Assembly (NCBI RefSeq): GCF_018691265.1
Contig: NW_024881324.1
Location: forward strand, 6,265,730-6,329,729
Length of the DNA: 64,000 nt
Origin: Tyto alba
Lineage: Eukaryota > Chordata > Aves > Strigiformes > Tytonidae
Direction: 5' to 3'
In this document: positions 51,266-63,814 of the stretch, in pieces
How the letters are laid out: every line of letters starts with the position of its first letter
Numbering within the stretch: the first letter of the stretch is position 1
Notes under the pieces: model-generated
Seen by the model: the letters and a program-made list of their open reading frames with translations, nothing else
Databases searched by the model: none
What the model was told of the DNA's origin: nothing
Position numbers and translations under genes: made by a program

Positions 51266-51559
51266 TACCACTTCTCATTTATATCAAGATAACTACAAAT
51301 GACCCAGTCAAGTCAGTTCGACCATACACCTAGCAGCTGGACCATGGTCAAACACAAACCTAAAACACATGAATAATGGGAGGAAATAGAGATTGATTGA
51401 CTCTAAGTTCAGCTGCATCAAATCTGACAGTTTCTTCCAGGTTTGGCATCCCTTTAACTGGGGCCTACCCCTGATCTACCTAGCAAGTCCGCAAAATCTT
51501 CCTTCTTTCCCAGTACCACTTGCATGGTCTGCCTGATTCCTTTGGTCAGCGTAGAAAAA

Positions 51560-51990
51560 ACACCTTTCCCATTACTCAACTACCTCTCACCTTGATTACT
51601 ACTACAATATCCTCCTGACTGTCCTGTTTTCCTTCTACTTCTCCCCATTTCTCTCTTGCATCACCTGGCCATACAGCCTCTTCTAATAAATAAAAGCAGA
51701 GATGCCAATAGGAACACAAATTTGGAATGACATGCCATATCATGACTTTCTGTCCACGTCACACAGACCCACCTCTGGAACTTCCTCCTCCTCCATTAAC
51801 ATTAAATTCAAACTTTAATGTTCCCGTGTATAAAAGAAATCAATTATCTCTCTGTAAGTTCCTATACCTGAAGTTCCCACCATTACTGTAAGGCTCCACT
51901 GGCATTTTTCTTGGCAGACATCTCTCTGCTCTCTTCCATGTTCTTACCTAGGGGTAGGCCCTTGCCTGCCTACTTCTTTTTCCTCCCCCA
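51560..51990 (+). mobile_element. Possible L2/L3-type LINE remnant
   Basis: The run tctcaccttgattactacta and tatcctcctgactgtcct resembles the conserved 'LDYCN..L' coding block near the end of L2/L3/CR1-clade reverse transcriptases, and a later tctggaacttcctcctcc resembles their 'WN.LP' block, in the same order and spacing as expected. Stops interrupt all frames. If right, this is an ancient fragment directly to the right of the CR1. The match is from memory and short, so it remains tentative. Confidence 0.28.
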
Positions 51991-54585
51991 AAATAGTCTT
52001 TAAGGATTATTCCCTCAATGATCCCTCAAAATTCATAATGCAGTTAAAAGCCAGACAGAAGGCTGAATAACCGAGGCTTATTAAATTACTTGCTTTTTGA
52101 TGTACACTTTGAGGAGGAGGGGAACAACCAAAAAAATCAACTAACAAAAGAAACAAAAAGAAGAGAAACAACCAACCAAGAAAACAGAAGCCCAAAACTC
52201 CTCCAAAATGTTTAAAACACACTCTTGTGCTGCTTTCCATACCAGTCATTTGTTTTAGTCTGTTTCTTTACATTTACCTATAAATGTTTCCAGCCAGGAG
52301 TTGACTATTTTTTTTTTCACATATTTGTATTTTATGCTGCTTAGTGACTCAGTATCTTTCCACTATACAAATAATGCATTGTCAAAATAACCTGTCACTC
52401 AAGGACAGAAGCAACATTTTGAAAAATAGTCAGTGTGATGTCTGGATTCTGAGGGTTTTTTTATTTGTTAATAAGACATGGGGGATGTCAATCACTATGC
52501 AGGAAACAAGTGACATGCAAGCCGTCATTCCAGGCAGCACTTGCAACCACAAGAGAACGCAGAGATCTTTTAAGTGCAAAGAGTTTGATTTAAAACTCAC
52601 AGTCGTCCAAATAATGATTTGAAATGAAGAACGAACCTAGCAGCACAATGCAGACAAATTCAGGATGGGGATCTGTCACTATTTATCTCCCTGTGCATAG
52701 CACAGTTTTACGAAGGAGATGGCAGGTGCTTGCTCTGGGCACTTATCTGGTAATTAGTTGGCTAACAGACAAATCTGTTTCCTAGAGATCACCAGCACAG
52801 GCTTCATGGCTTTGAAAATACATTACAGTGAATTACAGGATGTACATTTACTTGTAATAACACTAGATATCATTTTTCAGTGTGCATACCATGGCCTGTC
52901 TTAGTAGATATCATTCCACAGGATTCTAGCTGGCTCCTTCTTTAAAGGATCATAGAGATTTTGTTTTGTGGTTTTTTTTTTTTTGTTTTTTTTTTTTTTT
53001 TTTTTTTTTTAAGTAAGTATTTTAAGATTGTCTTTACAATGCAACAATTTTCCCAATTTATTTTGTTGGGTGATGAAAGAATGACAAAGAGCTAGCAGTA
53101 TATGAATGTTCAAAGGCTGTTCTACAAATGAGATTATTAAATGAAATGCGATACACTTTTTTTATAGCACAAGCCTTCAGAGACCATCACCTCTTTGCTT
53201 TCCTTTAAAATCTTGAAATAACAATGACAATTATATGGAGGTCAACGGTAGCTACAGGCAAAGACACAAAAGGTTTCCATCAGAAAGAGTATCCCAGTAA
53301 AATGAATAGCTAGGTCTGAAAACATATATTCGTGCCACAAGAGCTACCACTATAACTGAATGATATTCACATATCATCAGTGAAATCAGTAGTACTGCTT
53401 TTACCTGGAAGTGAATTCTATGAGTATATATTAAAACACTGTCTTTAAAATGAATTCCATACTCCCAAAATGGTAGAAAGCATAAAATCCTAAAAGCCTT
53501 TCTAACCATTGTTATTTGCAGAGAACACTGTGATAAATATCCAAGAAATACCTCAACGCACATTCTCTCTCAAAATCAAGAAAAGCTTTTAAAGACCTTT
53601 CACAAGGAGCAATGTAGAATAAATTGATATATGTACATATTCTTGGCTAAAACCTTCCACTTAATCCTAGTATATATCATAATGCTGAATTTATGGTGTT
53701 TTCATTTACCCCTACAGAACTGAGCATTACAAATGGAATATTCCAAGGAGACTTCAACATTGTATTATACAATGATCACAGAGGCAAATGATACAGCCCT
53801 TCTTACAATCCCACCTCATGGATAATAAATATAGTATAAAATGAGCATTTTTAATATTTAGGAATGATACTAGTTCCAGAGTTTCAAAATCCATACAAGT
53901 AGGTAGCTGTGGGATCTATATGCCTCCTTCATTTTCCAGGCAGAGAAACAAAGAGGATCTAAGTGTTTCCAGTGCTATAATGCAAGCCATTAATCAGGTC
54001 TCTATAACTCCTGCCTCAGATTCCAGTTGTCACCAGAAGCCAACACAGCCTCTAAAACCTTTTGTCTCTGTCAAGTTTAAGTACATTTTCTTACAGCTAG
54101 GCAATGCCTTAATATCTAATCTCCTGACAATTTCTCTTACATTTATGTTCACAGACTTTCCTGCCTGGTTTTAAACACCTCCAGTTCCTGGGACTGTAGA
54201 TGCTCAACCAAGCACAGCTGGAATCAGACCTTGGCAAAAAGAATCATTTCATGCAAGCCTGACATGTAACAGTTAATAAAGTGTGAATGATCTTGACCAA
54301 CTTTGTGGGTTCAATGATAATACAAAAGGTTTTCTTTTCATATTGTCATGGCCTCTTTCCTTTACATATCCTTAGTTGTTCTAGGAGGACTCCCACAGTT
54401 CCAGTTAGCATACTTCTGAGCACCTGAGGGAGTGTCTTGAAATCTGAGTCTCCTTTTTAATTTCACACTCAGTCAAGTTCAACTGCAGTTAATGGAGGAC
54501 TCTCTCATGGAAACATCAAACAATGGTTACTTTCTATGATTAGCAAGCCTAACTGCTCTAACACAGTCTCTGGATCCCCAGTCTC
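51991..54585. other. Non-coding DNA, no gene seen
   Basis: Contains an A-rich stretch near 52,125-52,185 (caaccaa/acaaaag type) and a long poly-T tract at 52,972-53,010. The minus frame 53,563-53,252 is unrecognised. Confidence 0.5.
52972..53010. repeat. Long poly-T tract
   Basis: About 39 bases of T with one G, the longest homopolymer in the window. No retrocopy recognised on the minus strand to its left. Confidence 0.9.
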
Positions 54586-54637
54586 TACGAATTATTTGTC
54601 AGCCCTTCTCCACAATAAAGATTACATGAGAAAAACC
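54586..54637 (+). repeat. 52-bp dispersed repeat, copy 1
   Basis: This segment (core atttgtcagcccttctc, then acaataaagattacatgaga) matches 58,544-58,595 at 45 of 52 positions without gaps. The flanks on both sides do not match. Such a long match is very unlikely by chance, so the two are related copies of a repeat, or a common functional sequence. The family is not recognised. Confidence 0.75.
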
Positions 54638-57600
54638 TTTCTTGGCTTGCTGTGTATTTTATGCTAGATAATCATGATAGCACCTTGGCGCTCTGTCTAA
54701 GACATCAAAGAACAGTAACTATCCAGTCTACAGGCTGTAATGAATATCTACCCTCCGGAGAGCATTTGTATTGTTCAGAGGGTGGTCTGACTAGACAACC
54801 AACTCCTGTATCTGTAACGGACTGAAGTGCATAAGCACGAACTTGCGCCCTATCATGCTCAAATACTGGCAATTCGTACTCAGCTGAGCCTCCAATGAAC
54901 CTACTGGACCTCAGTTTTCTCCCACAGGTTTTACACAGTGTGCTCAATCAGGTTGTATCTGTTAATTCCTAGGATTAACTCATGAGGAGAAAATCAGTTC
55001 CTCTGGAATTAACCATGAAATAACAGGTACTGATTTTCTTTTTTTTCTTTGATACTTCATACCCTGGAGTTAGTTTCTCTTAAACGCTGAGCAGTCACTG
55101 CTGTAATTTGCTTGAACAGGGGCTACAAAATTTTAGTAATTTGTAAATATCTAGTTCCAAGCATTTTAAACTGACCACCATCAAATCTGTTCACCAGATT
55201 AACCTTCTAGTAGACACTTTGAACATCTGCCTCATCTTGATCTGTGAAATGGGAAGACAAAAGCTGCATTTCAGGAGGATAATGTACACATAAACTTATT
55301 CCTGTTTCTGAAGCACTCAGAAATTTAGTTATGGGGGTCTCAGGAAAAGTTAGAAAGGAATGAATAATTCCCTTGAGAGTGAGGTTTAAACAGCATGTAA
55401 CAAATAACACTGCTATTACACAACAAACAATGAAGAGGAAAAATATCTAACAGTAGATTATTAAGTGAATAATCTCAGCTCTGTGCACAGAAGGAAACAG
55501 ATCTGCGTGTGTATATGTGTGAAAATAGCACATAAGCACATAATTAAAGGCTAAACCACAACATATAGTTGGCATTTACACAGAAAAGAGGAACTTAGAC
55601 TCTAGAATTTCCTTGGTTCAGAGCACTTTACACTCTAAATAATCTGTGCACATATGTATGTGAGAAATACCATTCTTAGTTTCTTCTTGTTATCACATAT
55701 TATAGTCACTGCAGTGTTACACTTCTCTATTTAGAAAAGGATACTGGTCTGTAGAACACAACCTATAATATTTTAATACATCTTCTTTGGCATTTTGTTG
55801 TTGCTTTTATCTCTAGATGAATACAAGTATTAACTGGAATTGACTCCTGAGTAAGTGATGTCCTCAACTCCGTTTCATTATCTCTGCCCATCCTAGTAAC
55901 TTTTGAGTCTACTCATTCACTTCAACAATGGAAGAGCAATCCAGTAAGTCTCATGTCAAAGGCTAGTAGAAAAAACCCAGAGAGATCTAAATCAGTGTTT
56001 CCACTGAGGGAAAGGTCAAAGCCCAGCCTCAACAACCTGTTTTTTTTTTGCCATCACTCTGCTGACCAATCTGTACTCCTAAAACTCTAAATCACACACA
56101 GTAATTACACAAATGATCTATAACACGTTTTTGTCCACAGGATGGTCACAAAAGATAAGGAAGATGCGGAGAGGAAGATGTGTTTTTTTCTGTAGAAACA
56201 TGGAAGGAACCAGAGGACCCAAAGCACGAGAAACCAGGCTCTTTTAGTTCAGCTACTCACTTGTTCATTCCCTAACACTGTGAATGCCATTCTTGTACAA
56301 AGACTGCTCCACTTTATAGTGCTTCAAAACTAAATGCAAGACCAGATGAAAACTGGCTTAAAAAAAAAAAAAAAAAATGGAAGGGTGGGAGGTGGCACTG
56401 CTTTGCACGGGGTACAGTGTTTCAACAAACTAGGTTGCTAGTATGTAGGAATGAAGAGTCTACACTTCCCGCTTCTCCCAACCTTTTCATAGCTGAGGGA
56501 CCTACTTGACTGGATGCTACCATTGTATAGGGATGCAAGATATAAGTATGATTTTACACAGTAAACTGCTGCAAAGGTGTTTCTTCTACTTTTCAGATTT
56601 GCCACATTAGGACTAAACTAAAATGGTAATGAGTTTCTATCAAACAGTATCAGTAGTTGTAGGCCATTTCCTTCTAAGGGAGGAACAGGTGAGGTTCTTA
56701 TGACAGATTCAGAATCTTTGGAAGGAATTTCACTCACCTCTTCTTCTCTGAAACCCATAAAATCTTTGCTAAAATTAGGTAATACTAAAATACACTGCTT
56801 TCAGGAAAAGAAATTAAGAAAATCTGAGATAAGCACAAATAAAACAGAAAACAACCTGAAAATGGCAAACATACAAGGTGTCTACAGGTGTGAGAAACAC
56901 AAGCCCGCAGGATAACTGTGGGTCTTAACCTAGTCTTTAATAAACTGATGGGTTTGGATTTTAAAATGTTTCATGTCTCCAAACTAAAGCTTAACAGCAC
57001 TACAACAGGCTTTTTATCACACAAGATATTCTCCCAAGTATAACTCTAATTCATTTCTTTCCAGCTATTAAGAGCTACACATCTGGATTTCCCCTGTGGT
57101 TCTGTGACAAAATCTGATTATGCTATAGAATCTTAAGCACTCCTCACTGAAAAAATAACGAACTAATGTTTCTTTGGACAGAGATACATGCTGAATAGCT
57201 GAAAGAGGAAAAGAATTCCTGTCATTCTAAGCACTACTTCCATTATTTCACCAAATTAAAGTTCTTGTATTGAGAAAAAACTATCTGTGTCAGAAATGGA
57301 TATTCACAGACATCCTTTTTGTATGATAATTATGTTATATGCACTTATCAGAGATTTTGTATGTGAGAATTGCAAAATAGTTTCCATACGGATAAGATAA
57401 AGCAGAGTGAGACTGACTGAAATGAGTTACAATCACATATGAAATCATGTCAAAACAAGGACGAGATTTAAAAAAAAATCCTCTAGTCCTGATAACAAGA
57501 CCCTTTCCTGAGGACCAGAAATCCATCTGGTCGATATTATGCCTAGGTAGTTTCTGTAGCTATGTGATGTTCTGACAAAAAGAGCTTAAATGTACTGCTT

Positions 57601-57929
57601 ATACATCGTTGTTCCATCAAAAGTATTTTCACAAAAACTTCCAAGCCACCCCAATCCAAAATGGAGCATTTGTTCAAGTTCTGCCACAGTATATACATAT
57701 ACAGCTATAAAGAAGAATCCATCAGTTTGAAAGCTAAGACATTTAGTGAATAATTTTCTCATATAATATTGTTTCAAGGACCCCATGGTTATATTGAGAC
57801 TCAAGAAAAAGAGTATTAATTTCCATGGGGCTTTTGCTTTTTTTTTGCATTTGACATCCGGCTCTCCAGCCAGTCAGGTTTCATTCCTTTTACTATTTAT
57901 TAATCACACATCCATCTCATGTTGTAGTA
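54638..57929. other. Non-coding DNA, no gene seen
   Basis: Minus frames at 54,947-54,705 and 57,804-57,586 are unrecognised. The minus strand near 56,735-56,800 has a good donor (agaggtgagtg) after an open stretch, but no convincing acceptor or product. Poly-A tract at 56,360-56,377. Confidence 0.45.
56360..56377. repeat. Poly-A tract
   Basis: Uninterrupted run of about eighteen A. Confidence 0.85.
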
Positions 57930-58188
57930 CACGGGTGGCCAATCCTTTCTGAGAGGCCACATGAGTCTCCTGTGAGCCTTATACTACCGTGCCTTGCCAA
58001 TCACACAACCAGACATAAATTCATCAGGTGATTAAGAGCTACTAGCTCTCCTCCACAAATCACATATGCTCCATGTATGACGCTGACCTGGTAGCCATTG
58101 CAAAAGAGAGTAATGGATAGTACCTAGTGAGGAGGTGCACTCTTTTGGTGGGTGCAGGTTGTCCCATGCCAGAGGCTGGCCACTTCTG
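57930..58188. mobile_element. hAT-like non-autonomous DNA transposon remnant
   Basis: The left end cacgggtggccaatcc and the right end (reverse complement) cagaagtggccagcct share the core GTGGCCA.CC and the CA start typical of Charlie-type hAT terminal inverted repeats (consensus CAGGGGTGGCCAA from memory). The element is 259 bp, with no transposase frame. Flanks ttgtagta (57,922-57,929) and cgctaata (58,189-58,196) agree at only part of an 8-bp target duplication, as an old insertion would. The interior is not recognised. It is therefore a plausible ancient MITE-like copy. Confidence 0.5.
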
Positions 58189-58543
58189 CGCTAATACAAT
58201 GACAACATGCTCGTGGGTCTGCGGAGATGGCGTCTTTACAGGCCAAGTCCCACAAAACTGTGTTTCTGCTGGTCAGGCCAGGTAAAAAGGCAAAAACTGT
58301 CATAAAGACGACACTGATAGCACAGCAACATCAACATTCATTATAGCATTTGTTGACTGCCTTGAGTCAGAAGCTGGGAAATAACGATTTTCTTATGGAA
58401 TGATGAGCTACGAAGGTCAAACATGGTCTGCCTTCAGGCCCTTAATTATTCTGTGTGACTGTCATCACCAAGAACAACAGAAAATGCACATTTCTTTTTA
58501 AGAAATGTTTATCACTGAAAAATTTTTAAATTTGTTTTTATCT

Positions 58544-58595
58544 TACAAATGATTTGTCAGCTCTTCTCTACAATAACGAATACATGAGAAAAATC
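58544..58595 (+). repeat. 52-bp dispersed repeat, copy 2
   Basis: Same orientation as the copy at 54,586-54,637 and about 4 kb to its right (core atttgtcagctcttctc, then acaataacgaatacatgaga). Lies about 350 bp beyond the hAT-like element. Seven differences in 52 bp show that the duplication is not recent. Confidence 0.75.
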
Positions 58596-59171
58596 CATAT
58601 TACTTTTTGAATGCCTTGATGGCTTAGGCTGCCATGTAGTTTAACTCCAGTTTTGATTTTACACCAGTGCATCCTAATTAAAAATGACTTCATGTCAGTG
58701 CTTGTGACCCCAACAATTAAAAGCTGAAGCACCACTGAAGTACCTTCCTCACTACAATTCCAAAGTCTCAGGTTTTTATAGTATCTAGGATGGAAGAAAT
58801 ATATCCTAATTTTCCCAAGATCATAATTTTACTATTACACCAAACCTGGGTTGTGGTCTTGACTCCAGTGAAAGAAATTAAAGTAAATATGCTGAAATTT
58901 TAACATCCCATGGGCTTGAGTTTCAAACACAGGAAAACTGTGCTTGAAGCCCTCTGACTCTTCTGGAACCTCAAAGCATGAACTGTTTCCGATGCACACC
59001 TGCAAATCTGCTTAGAGCAAACTCCCGGTGAAAAGGATGAATGAGCTTTGGAATCTGTTCTGATGAAAAAGAAAGCCATAATACCTTAAGGAGCATGTAA
59101 ACATATGGAGTGCTCATTTTACTTTAGTGGGAATGTATACAGGATTTGGACTATCTACACTAACCATACCA

Positions 59172-59190
59172 CACCACCACCACCACCACC
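59172..59190. repeat. (CAC)n microsatellite
   Basis: About six CAC units. Encodes no recognised protein. Confidence 0.85.
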
Positions 59191-62100
59191 TCTCATGCTA
59201 CACTGACTAGATCTTTCAGTGCAATATTCCTCCTTCCCAATGCTGAATCCGACAATTACATGAAATCCAGTCATAGTTTCTGCATTTTAGCTCATGTGAG
59301 TGACTTAGCCTGGCACTGGAATGAGTCAGCAGAAAATCTTTCTGCATCTTTAAGAAGGGTTCTAACATTTGAAATAATAAATTAGAGGTGGGTGAATCCT
59401 TCAGGTCATTTAAATACACAATGAGAAGTAGTCAGGAGGTTATCAAGATTGGTGTCCTGTACATTAACCACAGGTAAAGTTGTATTTAAACAGCTTTAAC
59501 GAAGCGCTTAAGTAATGAGTTACTTTTCTACATGTTTCTTTTACCTAATGGTCTTTAATAAAGCCCGCGGGAACAGCTTGATTTGGAACTTGTTACAAAT
59601 AAGAACTGAACCTAGAGTTAAATGAATTTAAGAGTCAGGTCTCATGAAAACCTTCAGTGTAAGAGACAGTGAGCCAAGTTTCTTAGAGGTAGAACGCAAA
59701 CTTTTAAAGCGATTATTCCTCTTGCAGTTTGAGAGGACTCCTTTAAAAACAGTCTTAGACTGGGGGAGAGATTGTAGTAGGAGGGCAAGGGTCTACTTCT
59801 GTTGTTGTTTGGTCCAGTAAATCTGCAACAACATGCTTTAATGGCCCATGGCATGATCAAGGCTTTGATCTGATTTCATGACAAAGGATCTAGAGTGAAT
59901 GTTAAACATGATATGGAATACAGCCTGTATAAACACAAAGTCATGGTATACAGCTTTTGAAGAAGCACTAGTTTACTAAGCTTACTTAAATACTAATAAC
60001 TGTCTGTGGGCTGTCTTTAAGGATACAGTCATTCTGATATACTCAATAGGATCACAGTAAGTTCTTTGGATATTCAATTATAGTTAGGAGTATATCCTTG
60101 TTGGGCTAAATTTAAGGCTCTGAATTTCACATCCACTTCACTAAGTATGTTATTTGGGTATTTTAAGATATGTTTTCTCCAATGTAGCTGCCAAATAGAA
60201 CCTAACCTTTATTACACAACTGTAATTTAATTTCAGTTAAAGATACAGCCACTGTAAATTTGCCTTTGAATTTTTATATGCAGACATCCTCATACACAAA
60301 ATACAATTCAATACTGATAAAAGTGTAAAAGATTTGTTTGTTTCGTTTACTGAAAAGCCATTCCCCCTTGATCTTATTACCCTTGACACCGCAAAAAATC
60401 TCTAATGTTACTGACAAGAGTATTAAAAACACAAACATAAATCACTATATCCAAATACTATCAAAGTCTGAGTGGGAAACTATGATTATGCATGGATCCC
60501 GGTATTTTACTGTGACTCGCAATTAATCTTAATATCGCTGGAGCAGTTCAACACTTTTTTAATAGATTTGTCAGAATAACAAAAATGTTACTTGCAAAAT
60601 TTATATATGACTTATTAAATTCTCATTATCATAAGGAGAATCAACAAGAACACAACGGATGATTTTCAGACTATTACAAAACCATTAATCTACTGAGAAT
60701 CTAATAAAATTTTCTGAACATGTAATAATATTAAAGGATACAGAACATCCTAATTTGCCTTTAATGTGGTTTGCTAATTTATTTGAAATGAGATACACTT
60801 TTAAAACAGTTTTAAGTAAAAAAAATAGCTTAATCTTATGACTGTAATTTTTATTTGTCTTCAAAACAATCTCAAAGCCAATGAACGCTCTTCATTTCAA
60901 TGGTTTTGGCAACAAATACATTTCTGAGACAGAAGTTCAACTTTCCAATACCTTGCATGTGTAAAAATTAAATTTCCTACTGACCTTTCATTTGCTGATG
61001 GGGAACGTTGTATCACCCTTCTAAATCTCTATTTCCTCTCATAAGCTCCACGTGCCTTTTTCATACTCCCATTTAAGTATTCATGTAGAAAGACTACTAT
61101 GATTACAGCTTCGACAGATAAGGAACAGGTATAAAAATAATTAATCCAAAACATGAATATCTCATGCCTCTGACTGTGTTTGCTTGCAGGGAAAGAAAAG
61201 AGAGGGAAGGGAGAGAGCAATATTGCAAAAATGAGCTTTTTGGTGATCTAAAGAGTAGTAGTAAAAAGAAAAGGGATGACTAAATACAACAAGCAAAGAT
61301 ACAATGGGCTGAATACCCTTCATCTACCTTTGTATTAAACTCTACTGGAGAGGTATAAAAGTCAAATCTATAATAACTTTTGCTGGCTCAATGAGTTGGA
61401 AATAGATAACCTCCACAACAACAGAAAAAGTGAGAAAAGTAGCTGCTGCATTATTTTTTCCTGAAAGCCAATTAAAACTTAGTGAATTTATAACCTGGTA
61501 CATTAAATAATAAAATATTACTAAAAACAAATGCTTTTTGATTCTTTCCGAAGAGTGAGTCTGTTAAGGCTCTGACTGAAAAAATATTTTAAAAGGAACT
61601 CCTAAACATTATAGGGAGTGTCAAGTAGTTAAAATTACCATGACTACATGCTTCCAGTTTGTCCCTACGCCAAGGGAGAGCAGGACCCTCCCACTCATCC
61701 CGCAGTGCAGCATCAGGAGGTCGAGTACTAGAAATAATACACAAAAATGGAAGAACTATTTTAGCACTCGGAGTTTTATTTCTGGAGGCAGAAGGGGTAG
61801 AATATTTCTGTTTAACCTTCTCTGATTCTCCATAAAATGACTTATAGTTGAATCATCCCAGTCATTACTATTTCCATTTATTGTATACACTGCATGGGAT
61901 TAACATGATTATGTAATTTAAAGTGATTAGACAGTGACATTTGGCCAAATAACACTGTCTGTGGAGGAAATGAAAAGTAAATAAACTAAAGTTCAGATCT
62001 TTTCACCTGAAATAGACTTAAGAGAGCATTTGTTTGAAAAGGGGCTGTGTAGTATGAGTTCTGTAATAGTAGTTTCAGCTGAGCTTTGATCCCTAGCTGA

Positions 62101-62330
62101 AATTCAGCACTGCCAGAGGGATTGGGCAGAAAGACAACATGCCCATTAAATTAAAGACGTCAGGATAAAACTACTTGGTGAAGGTCTTAGGCTGGCTCTT
62201 AGATGTGCTGCCTTAAATCACCTCTATGTATTTTAACCCTCTATGCAGTGCAGAGAAATGTTTTGGATCAATGAACTACCTTCTCTTCCAGTTTGCTCGT
62301 CATCAAATGATTGTTGACTAAATGAAAATA

Positions 62331-62615
62331 CTCATAGAAATTACAGAAGATAAGGCTGGAAACAAACCTAAGTGGTCACCTAGCCCATACCCACGACCCA
62401 AGGCAGCTGGCCTACACTTCAAGCGTTTCTCACAGGTACTTGGTTAGCATGTTCCTAAAGACCATCATTGATTAAAATTCCCCAACCACTACAGCAGATC
62501 CAATTCGGTGCTTATCTGAACCCAGCAAGAAAAAGCTATTCTGCCAGCAAGAAAGAATCTATTCTGAATTTCAGATTCTACGCTGAGAAACGTTGGTCTT
62601 TCAAGCAGAAGAAAA
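62331..62615 (-). mobile_element. Old CR1-type LINE, 3' portion
   Basis: In plus-strand order: ctcatagaaattacagaaga, gtggtcacctagcccatac, ttctcacaggtacttggtta, gcatgttcctaaagaccatc, attaaaattccccaaccact, cggtgcttatctgaaccc. This is the diverged reverse complement of the 3' end of older CR1 families (blocks of the type 'ggtcatctagtcca', 'acctgttcttaaaaacctcc', 'gattccacaacctcc', 'cagtgcttaactatcc'). The copy is on the minus strand. Divergence is much higher than in the 50.8-kb copy, consistent with an ancient insertion. Confidence 0.65.
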
Positions 62616-63377
62616 AATTCAAATCAACTCAGATCTCCACATAAACAACACCAACAGGGTGTGCAGATAATATGTAGATTGTGAAAAGCACCATCTAAGG
62701 AACAGCACACTAAAATTTTTTGTCATTTTTTCATGGAAAAATTAGACTTGTGAAGGTTCTTTTTAAAAATATCTATAGATGGCACTGAGCTCCACTCTTA
62801 GAAAGGAAATTTCTCTTTTCTTATGTTAAATTTATAGTGGCCTTAGTGAAGTAACTGAAGAAAACATAAGGAAAAAAAGATTAATTAAGAAGGATTTAAC
62901 ACCATCTTTTATGACCTCTATTTACAACCAGGGAACATGAGTAACACATTAAATAAAACAGATTAATACCTGAAAAAGAATTATTTGTATGTCTTGCATT
63001 ACAATTAGTTGTTTCAGAGAAATAGGGAGAGCAATTGAGCCAACAAAAGGTGTTTCTGAAAGAGCACCAAATAGTGCACCATATTTTCATGTATTACCTG
63101 AAAACTATTTTACATATAAAATGTTCCTTTTTTTTTGTTAATATGTTTATCTTAAATAAAAAATTCCCCACATATTTCTCAAATTGCCCCTTCTTGGACA
63201 TTGTGATGCAAAGATCCCTTTTGCAAAGTAACTTTCTAAGAGAGTTAAAAGGTGTATTTTCTTTGACTTTATATTTCTTCTTTGGAAATTCTGATCTTTC
63301 ATTAGCATTTCTCATACTTTTTATAGTTTCTCTTTCTGTAATTTTATGAAAGATTTCTCTCCTCGCATCTCTATACC
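62616..63377. other. Non-coding DNA, no gene seen
   Basis: AT-rich with overlapping frames on both strands near 62,896-63,349, none recognised. Confidence 0.5.
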
Positions 63378-63814
63378 TTTTTTTTTTTTTTATGCAAAAT
63401 TTGCTTCCTCATTCTCTTTTTTCCTTAAATCTCTAATCTCTAGTTCCTCTTCAGGAAACAAGTTTTCCACCACTTTGAATCTCCAGCATATGTAAAAACT
63501 GTGCTTAATAATTATTTCAGTTTCATGCACATCTTCCACGGTTCCTTCCAAGTCCTTGAAGGAAGTTTCCAATACAGAGATCTCAACTGTACCATGATTT
63601 CTTTAATTTCTGTTCCAGTAGAAGATACTTTCTTCCCCCTTCTCCATTTTATTTTGCCTGCAAGTGAAGCACCCTTTCTACCTGAGATCTGAGTTCCTTT
63701 TAAGCTATGCTTTGTTGATTCTTCTTTCTGGCAGGCTATAAAGGAGTGTTTGATATATCCATCTTTCCTATTTCCTAACATCAGAAACAAGGCTGGGTAA
63801 TGTTTAGAGGTCAT
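63378..63814 (-). pseudogene. Possible retrocopy with poly(A) end, unrecognised
   Basis: On the minus strand two overlapping open frames follow one another. One runs 63,814-63,512 (100 codons, lysine-rich, with GTEIKEIMVQLRSLYWK near its end). The next runs 63,572-63,390 (60 codons, SFKDLEGTVEDVHETE then PEEELEIRDLRKKENEEANF). The second ends in a stop directly joined to fourteen A (plus-strand T at 63,378-63,391). This layout, a frame broken by a shift and a poly(A) end, is what a decayed processed copy would look like. No AATAAA precedes the A run, no target duplication was found, and I do not recognise the protein. A chance A run is possible. Confidence 0.2.

Larger units (their letters stand above)
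58189..62330. other. Non-coding DNA, no gene seen
   Basis: Apart from the 52-bp repeat copy at 58,544 and a CAC microsatellite at 59,172 the stretch holds only short unrecognised frames and is strongly AT-rich between 60.0 and 61.6 kb. Confidence 0.5.

Noticed and set aside
56730..56800. Minus-strand open stretch ending at a good donor (agag|gtgagtg)
   Set aside because: The open part is short, several weak acceptors compete and the product is not recognisable.
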